Below, in pieces: positions 62,497 through 64,000 of a stretch of DNA of 64,000 nt (positions are counted from its first letter, which is position 1; each line of letters starts with the position of its first letter). The notes under the pieces are model-generated. The model saw nothing but the letters and a program-made list of their open reading frames with translations. It ran no database searches and was not told the origin of the DNA. The position numbers and the translations under genes were made by a program. This stretch comes from JBHYDC01 sp051861205 (GTDB taxonomy: Bacteria; Pseudomonadota; Alphaproteobacteria; Rhizobiales; Pleomorphomonadaceae). The DNA is taken from assembly GCA_051861205.1 (NCBI GenBank), contig JBHYDC010000017.1, positions 1 through 64,000 of the forward strand, in the 5' to 3' direction.

Positions 62497-63036
62497 ATGA
62501 CGAGATTGTTCACTGCCCTCGAAATACCCTCCGACGTGGCGATGCAACTCTCGTTTCTAAAGGGCGGCTTGCCCGGCGCCCGGTGGATCGATCCGGAAAA
62601 CTATCACGTCACGCTGCGCTTCGTGGGCGATATCGACGGACGGACGGCCGACGAAATCACGGCGGCGCTCGACCGGGTTTACAAGCCGGTCTTTTCGCTG
62701 CGGCTGTCGGGCCTCGATTGCTTCGCGTCGGGCCGGGCGCCGCATTCGCTGTTCGCCAGGGTTGAACCGACACCGGCACTGATCGAGCTTCAGGCCGAAC
62801 ACGAGCGCATCATGCAGCGGATCGGGCTTGCGCCGGAAGCGCGGCGCTATACTCCCCATGTCACGATCGCGCGGCTGCGCGGAACGTCATCGGCCGAGGC
62901 GGCGCGGTGGCTGATGGATCACGGCGATTTCCGCGCGCCGGCGTTCGACGTGGATCGCTTCGTCCTGTTTTCGTCGCGTTCGTCGGTGGGCGGCGGGCCG
63001 TATCTGATGGAAGAGGCCTATCCGCTCGCGGTGTGA
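62497..63036 (+). CDS. thpR: RNA 2',3'-cyclic phosphodiesterase
   Basis: 179 residues of the 2H phosphoesterase superfamily. The two HxTx motifs are NYHVTLRFVG (about 37) and YTPHVTIARL (about 120). It starts MTRLFTALEIP as in the LigT/ThpR family; AAGGG lies 7 nt upstream of 62497. It opens 2',3'-cyclic phosphates on RNA. The neighbour on the same strand is a LysE-like exporter. Confidence 0.9.
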   Translation: MTRLFTALEIPSDVAMQLSFLKGGLPGARWIDPENYHVTLRFVGDIDGRTADEITAALDRVYKPVFSLRLSGLDCFASGRAPHSLFARVEPTPALIELQAEHERIMQRIGLAPEARRYTPHVTIARLRGTSSAEAARWLMDHGDFRAPAFDVDRFVLFSSRSSVGGGPYLMEEAYPLAV

Positions 63037-63078
63037 GATAGGTCGCTGGGTTAAGCGCGTGAGGGGGACGAGGCGGCG

Positions 63079-63717
63079 ATGGCGTTTTTGCCCGGATTTG
63101 GCGTGCTTCTCGCCTATACGATCGCCGTTGTCTTTCTGACGCTCACGCCGGGGCCGGATATGGCGCTTTATCTCGGCAAAACGGTGGGGCAGGGCCGGGC
63201 GGCAGGATTTGCGGCTTTCGCGGGGACCGCGGCCGGACTGGTTGTGCACTCGACGCTGGCGGCGGTGGGGCTATCGGCGGTGCTCGCGGCATCGGCCACG
63301 GCCTTCACGGTGCTGAAGATCGTCGGGGCGGGATATCTGCTCTACCTCGCCGTCGAGGCGCTGCGGCGCGGGGCGGTTTTCACGGTGAGCGAGGGCGCAA
63401 AGCCGGATGCCTTGCAGCGCGTGTTCTTGAAGGGGATGACGATCAATGTGCTCAACCCCAAGATCATCGTCTTCTTCGCGACGTTTCTGCCTCAGTTCAT
63501 CGAGGCGGGGGACGTGTATGCGTCGCCCAAGCTGTTTTTTCTGGGGATCTGGTACATCGTCGTGACCATTCCGCTCACAGTGGCGATGATCCTTGGCGCG
63601 GCGCGGATAGCGGCCTTCTTGAGGACCAGCCGGAGGGCGCTGCGCGTCTTCGACACGCTGTTTGCGGGCGTGATGGCTGCGTTCGCCGTCAGGCTTCTTC
63701 TCGCGCGTTCGGGTTAG
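63079..63717 (+). CDS. LysE-family exporter (second paralog)
   Basis: 212 residues with six membrane helices. Signature VFLTLTPGPDMALYLGKTVGQGRAAGF; LKGMTINVLNPKIIVFFATFLPQF marks the conserved central region. A different branch from the paralog at 59.4-60.0 kb. Its last 29 bases overlap the 3' end of a convergent gene. Confidence 0.88.
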   Translation: MAFLPGFGVLLAYTIAVVFLTLTPGPDMALYLGKTVGQGRAAGFAAFAGTAAGLVVHSTLAAVGLSAVLAASATAFTVLKIVGAGYLLYLAVEALRRGAVFTVSEGAKPDALQRVFLKGMTINVLNPKIIVFFATFLPQFIEAGDVYASPKLFFLGIWYIVVTIPLTVAMILGAARIAAFLRTSRRALRVFDTLFAGVMAAFAVRLLLARSG

Positions 63718-64000
63718 GTGGCGCAAGGCCAGCCATGCGGCCCGCGACGAGCCAGTAGGCAAAGCCGCCCACGAAACCGGCGGCGACGATCACAGCGCCC
63801 CGCCCGTCGAAGGCCACGCCGGCCTCGGACACCCGGCTGAGGCCGGCGGCGCCGATCGCGCCGATCGCCCCGCCGATCCCGACATGAACCATGACGGAGC
63901 GGATCGACAAGACTTCGGTGATGACGATCGCGATCATGGCCGGCAGGAAGGCGGCCGAGCCAAGAAGAGAGGCGGTATAGCCGGCGGCCAGAAGGAATGT
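63689..64000 (-). CDS. Integral membrane protein, partial (runs off the window)
   Basis: The frame remains open to the window edge, so the N-terminus is outside. The visible 103 residues have three hydrophobic segments (TFLLAAGYTASLLGSAAFLP, VMVHVGIGGAIGAIGAAGL, AVIVAAGFVGGFAYWLVAG) and a short polar tail (NPNAREEA). No family recognised with certainty. It overlaps the convergent LysE-like gene by 29 bp, which supports the annotated stop of both. Confidence 0.6.
   Translation of the reverse strand, partial: TFLLAAGYTASLLGSAAFLPAMIAIVITEVLSIRSVMVHVGIGGAIGAIGAAGLSRVSEAGVAFDGRGAVIVAAGFVGGFAYWLVAGRMAGLAPPNPNAREEA

Overview
The window is a GC-rich stretch of an alphaproteobacterial chromosome, most likely Hyphomicrobiales (Rhizobiales). 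The evidence is the gene content: an Omp2/RopA-type porin, the bolA / J-protein / cobS-cobT run, CarD next to an RpoH2-like sigma factor and seven-iron ferredoxin, a short-form (type 2) ArgC, a phasin, and TamA-TamB. No species can be named from sequence alone. The sequence is a draft: a 10-N scaffold join sits at 21332-21341.

Layout. 0-8.1 kb: end of an alkylguanine methyltransferase, gpmA-dapB, an esterase, an orphan amino-acid binding protein followed by a DadA-like oxidase, a phasin, an inositol dehydrogenase and small genes. 8.5-18.7 kb: a PLP decarboxylase, an unusual tandem alpha/beta hydrolase, and the tamA-tamB outer-membrane assembly operon. 18.8-28.2 kb: an eight-gene leftward cluster for an unidentified oligosaccharide or glycoconjugate. 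It has two nucleotide-sugar epimerases, a B12-binding radical SAM enzyme, one GT4 and three CgeB-like glycosyltransferases, and a UDP-glucuronate-decarboxylase-like protein whose catalytic Tyr is Cys. Most junctions are ATGA overlaps, and the operon is interrupted only by a repeat island at 24.4-24.7 kb. 28.3-41.2 kb: housekeeping genes (L,D-transpeptidase, accA, xerD, aroK-aroB, bolA, cobS-cobT, queuosine-precursor transporter, rpmB). 41.6-49.7 kb: a DUF3108 protein, then an intergenic region with a dense cluster of GANTC (CcrM) sites upstream of an SUV3-like helicase, an S4 protein, ferredoxin, CarD and RpoH. A strong promoter-terminator pair upstream of carD predicts a small RNA or attenuator. 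49.7-54.8 kb: a lipoprotein M48 protease with a degenerate SNase-fold protein, tRNA-Arg(CCT) flanked by two gene remnants, a SleB hydrolase, and an atypical OmpR-type regulator. 54.8-64 kb: porin, htpG, a thioredoxin-fold DUF1223 protein, RidA, LysE exporters, leuD, argC, a zincin, a 38-residue membrane protein and thpR.

The most interesting items are the oligosaccharide cluster (including the Tyr-to-Cys change), the GANTC cluster at 42.6-42.95 kb, the carD-upstream RNA candidate, and the two-domain hydrolase with a Cys nucleophile in its second domain. No CRISPR array, rRNA, intact transposase or prophage was seen.
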